This document shows positions 53,994 through 64,000 of a stretch of DNA of 64,000 nt, piece by piece (position 1 is the first letter of the stretch; the number at the start of each line of letters is the position of its first letter). Both the position numbers and the translations under genes were made by a program. The DNA is taken from assembly GCA_004369045.1 (NCBI GenBank), contig ML213526.1, positions 251,581 through 315,580 of the forward strand. The letters run 5' to 3'. The DNA comes from Heliocybe sulcata. Taxonomy: Eukaryota; Basidiomycota; Agaricomycetes; Gloeophyllales; Gloeophyllaceae. Below the pieces are notes generated by a model, which saw only the letters and a list, made by a program, of their open reading frames with translations, made no database searches and was not told the origin of the DNA.

Positions 53994-54175
53994 GGGAAAG
54001 ACGATGAATGCAGGGTTAAACACGGTCAACTTAGAGCTGCAAATGGCCTCGAATAATGAATATGCGCCAAATTTATGCAGAAGTGGGAAAGACGATGAAT
54101 GCAGGGTTAAACACGGTCAACTTAGAGCTGCAAATGGCCTCGAATAATGAATATGCGCCAAATTTATGCAGAAGT
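53994..54175. repeat. Perfect 91-bp tandem duplication
   Basis: Two adjacent copies (53994-54084 and 54085-54175), each beginning GGGAAAGACGATGAATGCAG and ending ATTTATGCAGAAGT. I saw no difference between them, so it is a recent event. The unit resembles no gene I know. Confidence 0.88.
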
Positions 54176-54722
54176 GAGCAAGAGAGGAGCGGGGTGAAGC
54201 GGCATAAAAACATGCTGAAAGGGGGAATGTCAGGACCATATGGGGAAAACGTAGGATTAGGGCCGTTCTCAGTCCAGTATTCGAACAGGGCTACCTACTT
54301 GACTAGCCGTAATAGTTGCCAGCATACTTTGAGAAGAACCGGTCGCGATTCAATATTCAAGCCCGCGCTTGCGCATTTATGATTTGGCTGTGACCTTGAT
54401 AAGTATATAGGAGGAATCTCGTATTATTTTCGCTTCTAGATCTAATGCACGGATTACTCAAGTATCTCCCTCTTGCAATACACGAGCATGAATATCAATT
54501 GCGACCTCGCGCATGGTATGTTGTTTGCCAGGACAGCTGCACCCACAACGCCCAGGAACTCCACTTGCTATAAATAGACCTTTGACGGAGGCAAATCTAA
54601 GATCTTCTAGCAGAGAAGCCCTTGCTCGTTATCGTATCACGATCACGTTCATTTCTGACTTTAGCTTCACTCCTTTGGCTTTGATCTTTGTCGCGAGTCC
54701 CCACTCAAGCGCTCGGCCTAGG

Positions 54723-54741
54723 TGACGGAGTGGCTCCGTCA
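54723..54741. repeat. Short perfect inverted repeat
   Basis: TGACGGAG, three bases, then CTCCGTCA. It contains TGACG/CGTCA half sites of the kind bound by bZIP factors and could also form a hairpin. There is no gene close by. Confidence 0.5.
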
Positions 54742-55999
54742 TATGGATCATCTGTGCTGCAAAACTCGTGAATTTGGAGCTGCAAAAGATGGGACTCTGA
54801 AGGCCGAATGCTAACTGCAAGACCCCGGCGCTGGGCACGGGCGCACATCCTTGAGAAGATGGTTGTGCTCTGCCAGGCACAGTAGTAGGCTTCTACCACC
54901 GGAGGACGATCGGGAAGAGCACGATCTGTGCCTGCAATCGACGGCCATCCATGCAACTCGATCATGCACAAAGGCACCAGCTAATCGGGTCTGCCCTGCT
55001 CTTTCCCATATCCTGGCTTGCTTTGGCTTCGAGCGGTAATCTTGCGTTGAACGTCGAGCTCTAGACGCTGTAGCTCACCTGTGAGATCTGAGATCTGAGA
55101 CGCTGAGGGACGATCTTACCGTATCTCGTACCTTGTGCGGTTACCGGTTACACCCGGACGGCGACTGGATACCTATCAGCCTCGCAGCAATATTATTTCT
55201 CGAGGTCGAACCAAGGTCGCATTTGCCATCCATATAGCGAAGGCGTGTACTCATACACCTGCGAGATGTACCTTGACGACTTCCTCATGCTCCCGCCAAA
55301 CAGTCCAGACGTCCGTTCTCGACAAGCATCGGTCGAGACGTGCTGCCGCTTCTTAAACCGCAATCCACCAGCAATCGCTTACCCCAAGGCGACTGATCCG
55401 ACTCGCGTAGGCAAAATCTGGAATTCTACTACAACCTTGGACGCTGCTATCCAGGCATACGATTGCCAATCACCCGCCTAGCTCGGAGCGGAAGGATGCT
55501 TTCTCTTGTCTCGAAAGGAAGTCGGTAGTCGCTGTCGCGCCTTTCCCATTTCTGTCGGGCCCGATGGCGAAACGTGTCGCCAGCGTGCTGAAGAGTGCTG
55601 CGGATCCTGCTGGGGCTAGTGCTTTTACTCTGCCCACTCTCTTGTCCCTCGTCCTCTCCCAGTTCAAGTCTTTGGTTTCAGCTGCACCGACTCTGCTGAG
55701 AAAGGTTGATCGGGACCGTTCGGATCGCTCTGACATCCCTCACAAGTCGGCGACGGCTTTCTCCGTGACGCCCGCTAGTGCAACGCTCGTGCCAATTCTG
55801 AACATGGCAATCCCATGCCCGAATTGGGCGAGAAATGGTCCTGCTCTGTGCTTTCGAGAAGTCGATCGGCTGATGTAACGGTGAGGAAACGCCTTGTCTA
55901 TTGTGGCGGGGATGTGATAGCTACCTCCTTCCGGGCTGGGCTCCGATGCACGCATACAGTTGCCCCCACCCTTCACCTTGTCACGCCATGGTGGAAACA

Positions 56000-56006
56000 T
56001 ATAAAG
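56000..56006 (+). promoter_or_regulatory. TATA box of the P450 gene
   Basis: TATAAAG, about 145 bp upstream of the ATG at 56149. It is followed by a pyrimidine-rich leader (about 56037-56120), common before fungal transcription starts and start codons. Confidence 0.6.
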
Positions 56007-56148
56007 ACCCACCCCGACGGTCTGCTCCCCAAGCGTTCCCTCTCTCCCGTACCCCCACTATCCCCTCCCAGAGCCAACCCCCGCGACCGCGGCTCTGTTT
56101 CCTTCCCGTCCCTTCTCGCGATCGGTTCGTTTATACACTAACGCCAAC

Positions 56149-58154
56149 ATGAACTGCACTTCCGTCCACACCGCCCTGGCTTGGTTGTCTGACTCGAGAA
56201 ACCTCAGCGTCGCTGCGCTATCTTGCATCTTCTTCTATGTTATCGTCAATGCTATCTATCAACTCGCTTTCTCTCCTCTCAACGCAATTCCTGGCCCTTG
56301 GTACGCTGCCATCTCCGACTTTTGGCTCACAACACACGTCGTCCGCCTTCAACAATGCAAAGTCGTGCAACAACTCTTCGATCAGTACGGCCCCGTCGTC
56401 CGTGTCGGTCCCAACAAGATTGTTTTCCGCGATATCACGACCATGAAGAGTGTCTACAGTGTCAACAAGTTTGATAAGAGCGCTTACTACAAGAGTCTCC
56501 TGACGTGAGTGTGCGCATTCATTTCTGCTTGCTGTTCCTGAATAGGCCTCCAGGAACAATAACGACCATGCGTAAGCTCGTGGTTAACAGAGTAGCGTAT
56601 GCCCATGTTAACATAGTGCTCAGCATGACCACCCTCGAACATGCCCGTCACGTCGCCCGCAGGAAGGGCTATGCTTCTCACTACACCACAGCAAATCTGT
56701 CTCTATTCCAGCCTGAGATGCATGACTTCACCTTGCAGCTCGTCAACGTGCGTATACGCCTACCGTGACCGACCGCCTCGTTCATATCTTTAATAGATTC
56801 TTGAGAACATCGGAGGAAATACAGCCTTGGATTGTCTCACTCTGTTCCGCCAGTTGATGGTAGATGTCGTCAGCGCCTCTTCGTTCGGGTATCAACCTGG
56901 TGCCTTGAGCAAGTGGACGGTTGACTCAGAGGACTCTCTTTCCACGGCTATCAACGACTTCCCCAAGAGGGGGATCTTGGTATGGGACCCTACATCTTCT
57001 CATAGGATGTCCACGCTCACAGTACCTCCAGCGTAGTGCCGTTCCCACGTGGGCTTGGAAGCTTGTATGCAGCATACCCAACAAACGCCTTCGTCAACTG
57101 TGTGATTCCGACAAGATTATGGCGGAGGTATAGTGCTCCTTCTCTGGCCCCGTCTCCTGTTGACCTGGTAACGCATATAGTTCGTCTCGGCCCGTGTCTA
57201 TGAGACTCGCTCCCAGCTATCGACGAGGAAGGTTGACCACGACGAGTGTGAGAAACTTCCGATGCTGAGACGCCTCCTTGAACATCGCATGACCCCATCC
57301 AACACTCCTATGTCGGATCAGGACGTGATTTCGGAATGCATGGGTCATCTGTAAGAATCGATCTCGCCCGAAATTATTCCTGAATGCTGAATACCTTCCA
57401 CAGTATTGCAGGCTCCGACACCACGTCTACCACCCTGTCATACATGTTCTGGGAGCTCAGCAGGCGCGCGGACATTGTTGTAAGACTCCGAGAGGAGCTC
57501 GACGCCGCGATGCCTGACAGCAAGGCCATCCCAGATATCTCAGTCTTGCAGAAGTTGCCCTATCTGAATGCGTTCATCAAAGAGGGTAAGAGCTTTTCTT
57601 GTGTCGTCTTCAATTGCGCTGAGTGTCTCCGCCACCCACTCTAGCTTTTCGCCTGTACGGCGCTGCTCCGAGTCTCCTTGAGCGAGTCGTTCCCTCCTCT
57701 ATTGCCAAGAACGGCGAGATGAACGAGGTCTTCGACCTCATGGGCTACGGATTGCCAGCTGGCACGGTTGTGGCCACCCAGGGATGGTCCATGCACCGCG
57801 AGCCGGATGTCTTCCCCTCTCCCGAGACGTTCCTCCCTGATCGCTGGCTTGAGACGTCTGCGAGCCCCGAAGAGCTTACCCGCATGAACCAGTATTTGAT
57901 GCCGTTTGGCGTTGGTACCAGGGTTTGTGGCGGACAAAACCTTGCGCAGTTCATGCTCAAGATCGTCGTGGCGGCCGTGGTGCGTAACTTCAGCGTTGTG
58001 GCTCCTCCGGAAACCAATGAGAAGAGTATGGACATGAGGGATAGTTTTGTGAGTACACCCCCAGACCTACTGGTACGTCGGTCTAACGTGGAGTCAGGTC
58101 ATTTTCCCCGCTTCGATGAAGTGCAAACTCGCGTTTGTGCCTCGGAAGCATTGA
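56149..58154 (+). CDS. Cytochrome P450 monooxygenase
   Basis: A membrane-anchored haem monooxygenase of the ER. The ATG at 56149 leads to an N-terminal anchor ([23 protein letters not shown]) and proline hinge (NAIPGPWYA). Motifs in order: C-helix region, [16 protein letters not shown] near residue 85; I-helix [14 protein letters not shown]-helix ExxR in [23 protein letters not shown]-like FLPDRW; haem-binding [15 protein letters not shown] with the cysteine ligand. About eight introns; the final small exon reads [18 protein letters not shown] before TGA at 58152-58154. About 510 residues, full length. The CYP family cannot be fixed by eye. No biosynthetic cluster partners are near, so detoxification or general oxidation is as likely as secondary metabolism. 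Confidence 0.92.
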
Positions 58155-58618
58155 AAAGCGGCATGGTCTGTCGATACCCGCTTGCATACGCTTTGCTGTC
58201 GTATTTATTGTTATCTTTGCAAGTTCTTGTTTGCGATGCCCTTACTCTATAATCCTCTTAATATCTTGTCTTCGCTTTCGCTTTCTCTCCTCGTCTTCGT
58301 CATCCATTGCTTGGTTTTCGTGATGTTTTGATTGAGACGGATTGGACCCCTTTTGGAAGACGAGTAACTGAACTTGTATACGTAACCATAGATAACGACG
58401 CCTTGGCCATGCAGCAATAGGATATTGACGTTGGGAGCTCTTTAAAATTCGCCATCTCGTATGCGATAACAGGTCGGAAAGGACTTTGATCAAAGGGGTT
58501 ATGGCAGAACAGAAAGAATTGAGAATAGATACGATGAGTTATCCAACTGGGTAGCGAGGAAAGCGTAGACAGTGCAATACTGTATGATACAAAACCGAAA
58601 GGTATGGAAGGAATGCCA
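58155..58618. other. Convergent 3' region of P450 and VPS41
   Basis: Non-coding, between two genes whose 3' ends face each other. Pyrimidine-rich at its start (about 58260-58320). Nothing else is seen. Confidence 0.5.
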
Positions 58619-61600
58619 TCATGTCCGATCGCCCTCGTCTTTCTTGTGGCAGACTGGACACCCTTGCTCGATCTTAGCCCTCACGACCGCAGTACTAAAA
58701 CAGTTTGAGCAGCATGCGGAGAGATGGAAAAGTAGTGCTTACAATGCAATCTTGCCACTTAGGCTCCTCCCACCGGTCAATCCCAGCCCCGCTAGACCGT
58801 GGCCCGGCTGGTGCGGAAGGTTGTCGCCACCACTGCAACAGCTGGCATGGACAACGTGGCGGCAGAGAAAGAGCAAGACGAGGGATTGAGGGAATCTCTG
58901 TAACGGCTTGGAGCATATCGGACAGAGCGTCTTTCCTGCGCGCATTCTCGATAAGCGCTCTCTAAGTGGGTCTTTAGGACAGGGCACTCACCCGCCAAGA
59001 AGTACCCGCTGCTCTGGTCCCTCTGCAGCCGCCTCGCAAAGTCCGTGCAGTCGCCTTCGAGTATCGTCTGGCATCCGTCGAGGAGGGAGATTTGGAGGTT
59101 GAAGTCGTGCAGGATTTTGATCAGGGCTTCTTTGAGGCCGGGGATCTCGAGCCCGTTCTTGATGCGCCGGATGAGGCGGATGGGGTCGATCTCGGCGCCG
59201 ACGTTTTCGAGGAGGCCGCGGATGAAGGCTGGGGTAAGGGGGGAGTCAACTTAGGAGATGGGAGAGAAGTGATGGAGGGTACGGACTGGGTCGCGTTTCA
59301 GAGTATTTGAGGAGATCTTCCCAGAGGTCGTCGTCGTTTTGCTCCTTTGCAAAGTCGATAGCCTGCAAAGCCGGGTCGAGTGAGATACGGGAGTGACAAG
59401 ACAAGCTGGTGTCGGTCCTACCCGGTTCACGTCTCCCAGCCTCTCGATGATCAACGTAAGTGCCTGTTTGTTGTTGCCCATCCGGCCGAGCAGGAATACC
59501 ATTTCCGGTACCAGGTCTCGTTCCTTGCAGACGTTGTATGCCTAGCCGGGCAGCTGTTTAACGCGCGTAAATGTGGAAGTAGTACGATGAGCTTTCGTAC
59601 CCTCTCCAGACTATAATAGTTGCTCGCACGCAAAAAGTCGATCAACCGTGGTGGAGCATATTCGGCGCACAGTTTGACCTGACCACAAAGATCAGTGAAC
59701 GAATAACGCGATTGGATAGAGCGACATACCTGCGAGTCGGCAAAGTCAGAGGCAAGATAGGGATCTCTCTTGAACAGAGCATCCAAGTATAGGAATAGGT
59801 AATATGGGCGACCCTGCAGCTGCTGCACAACTCTCCCTATCTGTAGCAAATCACTCAATTAATTCTGAAGCTGCATGGTAAAGCGACGGAAGAAGCTGAC
59901 CGGAATAGAATGTGTATGATCCACGAGCAATTGTATCGCTGCACTCTGCGAGTCATCAACATCCTGGCCCTCCTTCCTACGATTCTCCATTACCTCCTGG
60001 TCAAACTCAACCAGGAGGAGGACCTGATCTTGCACAGCGGTGAAAAGGTTGTGCTCTCTGATGAGATCGAATACGTTTGGTCGACGAAGCCGGAGGAAGT
60101 AAGGAAGGGCTTTGCCTGGTTGTCTATTCATCGTATACCTGGAGATCCACATGTTAGTCCTCAGTTCATCGAACAAGAGCAGAACTACGTGCAGTTCAGC
60201 GAGACATTCCATCAGAATCGCGGCCTCTGGAGCAGTACGTGCAGTCGTGGAAGTCGAGGGTGCCTTGTCGAGCTCGGACTGAACGGCGACGATAACTGCT
60301 GAGATGTCATAGATTCCTTTCGGCCAGGTCTTGATCGTTTGAAGCAGGGCCTGGGAAGAGATATGAGTGCAGTCGACATGTAGAAAGCAATAGGACACAT
60401 ACATGTCTGTCGTGGGTCAAGAAATACGCCAGAACCATCTCGTACACCAGGTGACCTAGCTTAGGCGACTCTGTGGGGACGTAAGGAATGATAGTCTACT
60501 AACACGTAAGCGACATGTCAATTTCCGGTGTTTCAAGGTATGAAGTACCTGCATCTGCCTCTTCTGAGCAAAGACAAATATCCAATCCTCCCAGCGCTTC
60601 GCATCCTGTCCGCAAACCTTCGGGCACAACTTCGCCGCCTTGGCAAAGTTACCTAATAGGAAGCTCTCATATCTACCTCCAGCAGAAGAGGAAGAGATCC
60701 TACCTTCGGCCACCAGATGCTCAATATACCTCTGTCCAATCTCCGCCGCATTTATCGTACCCTCGCCCTCACCCTGACCCGCTTCATCCGCGCCCAGATG
60801 CTCCATCTCATCCAACGCCTCTTCATACCTCTCCCTCTCCACCAGCCACGCAATATGATCTCGCTTATCCCGCGGCTTCACTACGACCAGATCCTTCGGG
60901 CTGAGCACCACGTACCCTTCACTCCCTCCCTCGTCAATGGCAGCGAGGACGTAGTCGTTACATGTCCACTTCTCGAAGCCCTGGATACTGAGCAGATCCG
61001 CGGAGAGCTCCTCGCCGGCACGCGAGATGATGCGCAGCTCGGGGCGCTCGGCGGCTTGGCGCTTTTGTTGTGCGCGGTCTTCAGTGACTTCGGTTAGGAA
61101 GGACGTGTCTGGTGTTGTATATGCAAGAACAAGAAAGGTGGTTAGTGCGGGCGATGCGAGAGGAGCGCTTGCAGCGGTATTGTGCGTGCTTGGGGTGCTC
61201 CTTCCAGAGACTGACGCAGGACGGGAGTGAGGGGCTGATGTGTTTACAGACGGGTGAATAGCACAAGTGGGAGACGCTAATGGGTGTGGAACAATACCAG
61301 CAATCATACAGTCCAGCTTGAACACCGCAGTGATCTCCACGAGCAGGGGCGGGAGGTTCGCCGGCGAGTTCGCCGTACGTGGACGGGCGCGGACGCGAGC
61401 AACTTTAATGTGATCAGCCCAGGCAATGAGGAGCGTCGAGTTATCCTGCCAGTGGAGTGTGGATTTGAAGAGGTCCGCGCGGGGGCTGTCGGGAGGACGG
61501 TCGATGAAGGTGATACGGGATTGGGAGAGGGTGTCGTAGATCTTGACGCCCTGAAAGCGGTGGATTTGTCTCCATGGTTAATCTGACCTGGAGGAGGTGC

Positions 61601-62539
61601 GTACCAGGTCATTAGCCCATGCGATTAGTCGGTCTCGCCATCGGACGCTCCAGATAGGTCCTTCTCCTGTGTGAAGCACCGTTTCTTTGTGTCCTAGCCA
61701 GCCTTTCTCGTGTAGCACTAAGGACCCCGCCATACCGCCGCAGACGAAGGCTCGTGTGCTCTTCTTAGCGAAGCCAGGCTCCATGTTAACAGTTCGCATA
61801 GGTCGTTTCATGTCGAACGCGTATGATTCGGGTGTAGATAGGGAGTGAATGACGACCTGTCCTAAATGCGATATAACTGGCTTGGTTCTCTGCACAACTG
61901 AAACCACTCACCGTCCATAGATGCGGTGGCGACGAAGTCAGCGGTGCTGTCCATGCTAATGTCTATGACTGACGCCAGGTGGGGTTTGAAAGATTTGATC
62001 CTCTTCCCAGTCATGTCCAGTATGTGCACTATCCCACTATGTGTTCCCAGTGCCTGATAGAGATATATTCCGTGCACTGTAGTTACATGATACAGATTGG
62101 TTATGCTACTCACCAGCTGCTTATTAGATATTGTCAATGCAGACGCTGAATCTTTCTGCAGGAGGTCTGTAACAGCACCCCCAAGCCGTTCATACTTTAG
62201 CGCAGGCTCCTCGTCTTCCTCATCCTCGTCATCTTCATCCTCCTCCTCCTCGTTTTCGTCTTCCTCCTCCTCCTCCTCCTCCTCCTCCTCCTCCTCCTCC
62301 TCTCCTCCCCGCTCTGAATCTTCGTCCGTAGCATGACTCCCCGTACCTGCACCATCAATTGACTTAGCTATCTGTTCCGGACTACCAGTCAGGAGCCCGT
62401 CCTTCTCCTGATCATAATCATGGCTGTCCGTTTCCTCATCCTTCTCCTCATCGTGACCGTCTGGGGTAACCGTATCGTCCTGAGGCGTGCCGGGTTCTTC
62501 TGCACGCGTGTCATCGCTTGAGGTCTCGCCGGAGGACAT
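58619..62539 (-). CDS. VPS41: Vps41, HOPS tethering complex subunit
   Basis: Needed for fusion of vesicles, endosomes and autophagosomes with the vacuole. The ATG at 62539 (MSSGETSSDDT) starts a very acidic N-terminus with a long Glu/Asp tract (coded by the CTC-rich repeat). The N-terminal propeller follows (LKYERLGGAVTDLLQKDSASAL, ALGTHSGIVHILDMTGKRIKSF, VIDISMDSTADFVATASMDG). Then comes the CHCR/clathrin-repeat solenoid (ERYEEALDEMEHLG, LCPKVCGQDAKRWEDWIFVFAQKRQ, RLRRPNVFDLIREHNLF, MGNNKQALTLIIERLGDVNRAIDFAKEQNDDDLW). The C-terminal RING-like finger spans KTLCPICSKPL, LCRHVVHASC and KIEQGCPVCHKKDEG. Stop TGA at 58619-58621. About 1,050 residues from a dozen or more exons. Order and residues are those of fungal Vps41. 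Confidence 0.93.
62262..62304. repeat. Trinucleotide repeat inside VPS41
   Basis: An almost pure CTC/CCT run of about 14 units on the plus strand, coding poly-Glu in Vps41. A likely length-polymorphic site. Confidence 0.85.
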
Positions 62540-62719
62540 AATTTCGCAGACGTCGTCAGAGCACTGTGACACCAGTATTCAGAGGCGAGTTTCAATACGA
62601 GCGCGTTTAGACAACGTTCAGCACGGCGATAGTTGTACACGCAGCACAAGCGAGCCTGCGAGCGGTGATGCGTGGGAGTGCTTGCTACGCAGTGAGCTTA
62701 GTCAGCCGGTTTCGCCGTG

Positions 62720-62743
62720 AAGACGCGTACGCGTACGCGTCTT
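62720..62743. promoter_or_regulatory. Palindrome of three overlapping ACGCGT (MCB) sites
   Basis: A 24-bp perfect palindrome centred on repeated ACGCGT hexamers (starting at 62723, 62729 and 62735). ACGCGT is the MluI cell-cycle box bound by MBF in yeasts at G1/S. It sits in the 283-bp divergent gap, about 180 bp upstream of VPS41 and 80 bp upstream of the gag-like ORF. Function is inference. Confidence 0.6.
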
Positions 62744-62822
62744 GCTGGCTCCTCATCTTTGCGTCCTCGTCGCTATCATTTTTTCTGGTGTAAGCTACGC
62801 GGCAATAATCTCTATTGCAACT

Positions 62823-64000
62823 ATGCACGTCCCGTCTGGCACCTCAGGACACGGCCTCGTTCCACCATCGGGACCGCCGGCATCGACTCCAGAAGAGCTG
62901 GGAAATTATTTACGCCGGGGCCTGAAACCTGATGGATCGAAATACCCGAGGTCAACGCGGGAAGGAATGAAGATGGCTACCGACGCGCGCAATAACATTC
63001 GCCAGGCTCGAAGGGACGCGGGAGAATCTGAAGTCTCCGAAGACGAACCTGATATGATCGAACTAACACCACCTCCTTCTCGTCCCACCACTCCAGTAAA
63101 TAACACTGATGTGGCAGCTCTCACGGCTATTTTAGCAGAACTGTCTCCGTCTCCGAGGAAGGAGCTAGCGAAGGACTATATGCGCTCGCTTAAGCCTTCT
63201 AGACGACACCGTAGTAGTGACTGGGACTCGGACTCCGAAGACGAAACCCCCATGACTAAGAAGAGAAGACTAGAAGAGGAACTCAACATCGACATTTCCA
63301 TCGATGAGGTAGTGGGATGGCACCCTCGCTTAAAGGAACTGATGAACTATGGCGAGTACACTCCGGCATCACTCTTTCTCAATGATACTCGGCAACAGAT
63401 GCTAGATCAGAACAACAACGTGCATCTCAGGACCAGTGTCGGCGAGGACGGCAAAAAGAGGCAGATGCTAGATGTCTTGAAATACCGAGATGAGAAGACT
63501 CTATCCTCAGAAGAATGGCGCGAAGCCATGGAGAACGCCGTCGCGTGCACGCTGGAGGTGTTAGGTCAAGACCGGGCCGATCGCCTCGATAAGCATCGCT
63601 TGTGGTTCGTCAATCACCCGAAGTTCGCGTGCGACTGGGAAACAGTCATTCAAGACATGGACATCAAGCTCCGGAACTTCTACATATGGAAGCCGTTCGC
63701 ATTCAATGCTGAACAGTACCAGAAGAAGTATGAACATCTCCGAGCTGAGTATAACAACTCTGTATGCGCTAACACCGCCAGTGAAATGAAGGCCTTGCGC
63801 CTGAGTCTCGGCACACAATCTCATCACTCCGCTCAGACGTCCGCTTCTTCTTCTTCTCGTCCACCAGCCGGATCCGGATCTGGATCTGGCAATCGCTCCT
63901 TTCGAGAGCAGGCGCCGAAGAGAATCCCACTCTGTCTCGTCTGTGCTAGATCGGGCCACAGAGCAAGTGACTGCAACAACCACTTCTACCCAGGCGGAGG
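62823..64000 (+). CDS. Gag-like ORF with CCHC zinc knuckle, partial
   Basis: An uninterrupted frame from ATG 62823 to the window edge (392 codons, no stop). The N-terminus is Ser/Pro-rich and basic, with GNYLRRGLKPDGSKYPRS. An acidic stretch (SDWDSDSEDE) precedes a helical core with VVGWHPRLKELMNYGEYTPA, SLFLNDTRQQMLDQ, SSEEWREAMENAVACTLEVL and FYIWKPFAFNAEQYQKKYEH. A low-complexity SSSSSRPPAGSGSGSGN linker leads to LCLVCARSGHRASDC, a C-x2-C-x4-H-x4-C nucleic-acid-binding knuckle. This order (helical capsid-like core, linker, knuckle) is that of retrotransposon Gag proteins. Reverse transcriptase and long terminal repeats are not visible, so it could be the 5' part of an element continuing right or a lone gag-derived gene. 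It is intronless, unlike its neighbours. Confidence 0.65.
   Translation, partial: MHVPSGTSGHGLVPPSGPPASTPEELGNYLRRGLKPDGSKYPRSTREGMKMATDARNNIRQARRDAGESEVSEDEPDMIELTPPPSRPTTPVNNTDVAALTAILAELSPSPRKELAKDYMRSLKPSRRHRSSDWDSDSEDETPMTKKRRLEEELNIDISIDEVVGWHPRLKELMNYGEYTPASLFLNDTRQQMLDQNNNVHLRTSVGEDGKKRQMLDVLKYRDEKTLSSEEWREAMENAVACTLEVLGQDRADRLDKHRLWFVNHPKFACDWETVIQDMDIKLRNFYIWKPFAFNAEQYQKKYEHLRAEYNNSVCANTASEMKALRLSLGTQSHHSAQTSASSSSRPPAGSGSGSGNRSFREQAPKRIPLCLVCARSGHRASDCNNHFYPGG

Larger units (their letters stand above)
53621..56148. other. Largest intergenic region, 2.5 kb
   Basis: Holds the 91-bp tandem duplication (53994-54175), a perfect inverted repeat TGACGGAG/CTCCGTCA (54723-54741) and the P450 promoter with TATA at 56000-56006. 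Open frames at 55470-55878 on both strands overlap each other and have no recognisable features. I call no gene here. Confidence 0.5.

Noticed and set aside
55470-55878. Overlapping ORFs on both strands in the region before the P450
   Set aside because: Mutually overlapping, low-information sequences without motifs. Probably chance open frames in GC-rich DNA.

Overview
The window is eukaryotic and fungal, most likely from a wood- or litter-decaying agaricomycete (mushroom-forming basidiomycete; a polypore-like species would fit). Evidence: genes split by many short GT-AG introns of about 50-60 nt, short intergenic gaps, TATA boxes 40-150 bp upstream of start codons, and the protein set itself (GH3, cellobiose-dehydrogenase-like GMC enzymes, GH28, a chitin synthase with a myosin motor, a fungal Zn2Cys6 factor, and a P450). 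I saw no tRNA, rRNA or CRISPR. Gene models were assembled by hand from reading frames plus splice-site choice, so outer coordinates are firmer than individual introns.

Layout. 0.5-0.9 kb: 3' exon of an unknown gene. 1.05-4.4 kb (-): secreted GH3 beta-glucosidase. 5.0-8.2 kb (-): Zn2Cys6 transcription factor. 8.9-12.9 kb (-): GT2 polysaccharide synthase (chitin/hyaluronan synthase-like) with a tail of RRxS repeats. 14.7-16.4 kb (+): secreted histidine acid phosphatase. 17.0-19.1 kb (+): purine (NAT/NCS2) permease with an inverted GATA pair in its promoter. 19.3-22.6 kb (-): WW-domain membrane protein. 23.6-29.2 kb (-): tandem pair of cellobiose-dehydrogenase-like flavoenzymes, the second with an in-frame stop. 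30.0-31.3 kb (-): uncharacterised fungal protein. 31.8-33.1 kb (+): GH16. 33.2-37.7 kb: divergent pair of GH28 exo-polygalacturonase-like genes. 38.4-39.5 kb (+): Nudix CoA diphosphatase ending in a peroxisomal signal. 39.8-40.8 kb (-): small anchored protein. 41.2-47.8 kb (-): myosin-chitin synthase. 48.1-51.2 kb (-): SEC27 (beta'-COP). 51.5-51.9 kb: a MITE. 52.2-53.6 kb (+): cysteine-containing orphan protein. 54 kb: a 91-bp tandem duplication. 56.1-58.2 kb (+): P450. 58.6-62.5 kb (-): VPS41. 62.8 kb to the end (+): a gag-like ORF running off the window.

How it fits together. The left 38 kb is rich in secreted carbohydrate-active enzymes: GH3 for cello- or other beta-glucosides, CDH-like dehydrogenases for cellobiose oxidation, GH16 for beta-glucans and GH28 for pectin. 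This is a plant-cell-wall-attack neighbourhood interleaved with nutrient-scavenging genes (acid phosphatase, purine permease). The right part is housekeeping: cell-wall synthesis (myosin-CHS), COPI trafficking (SEC27) and vacuolar fusion (VPS41). The most unusual items are the duplicated cytochrome-less CDH-like genes with one broken copy, the RRxS-repeat tail, the MITE with a perfect 8-bp target duplication and six internal direct repeats, the overlapping ACGCGT palindrome, and the gag-like ORF next to VPS41.
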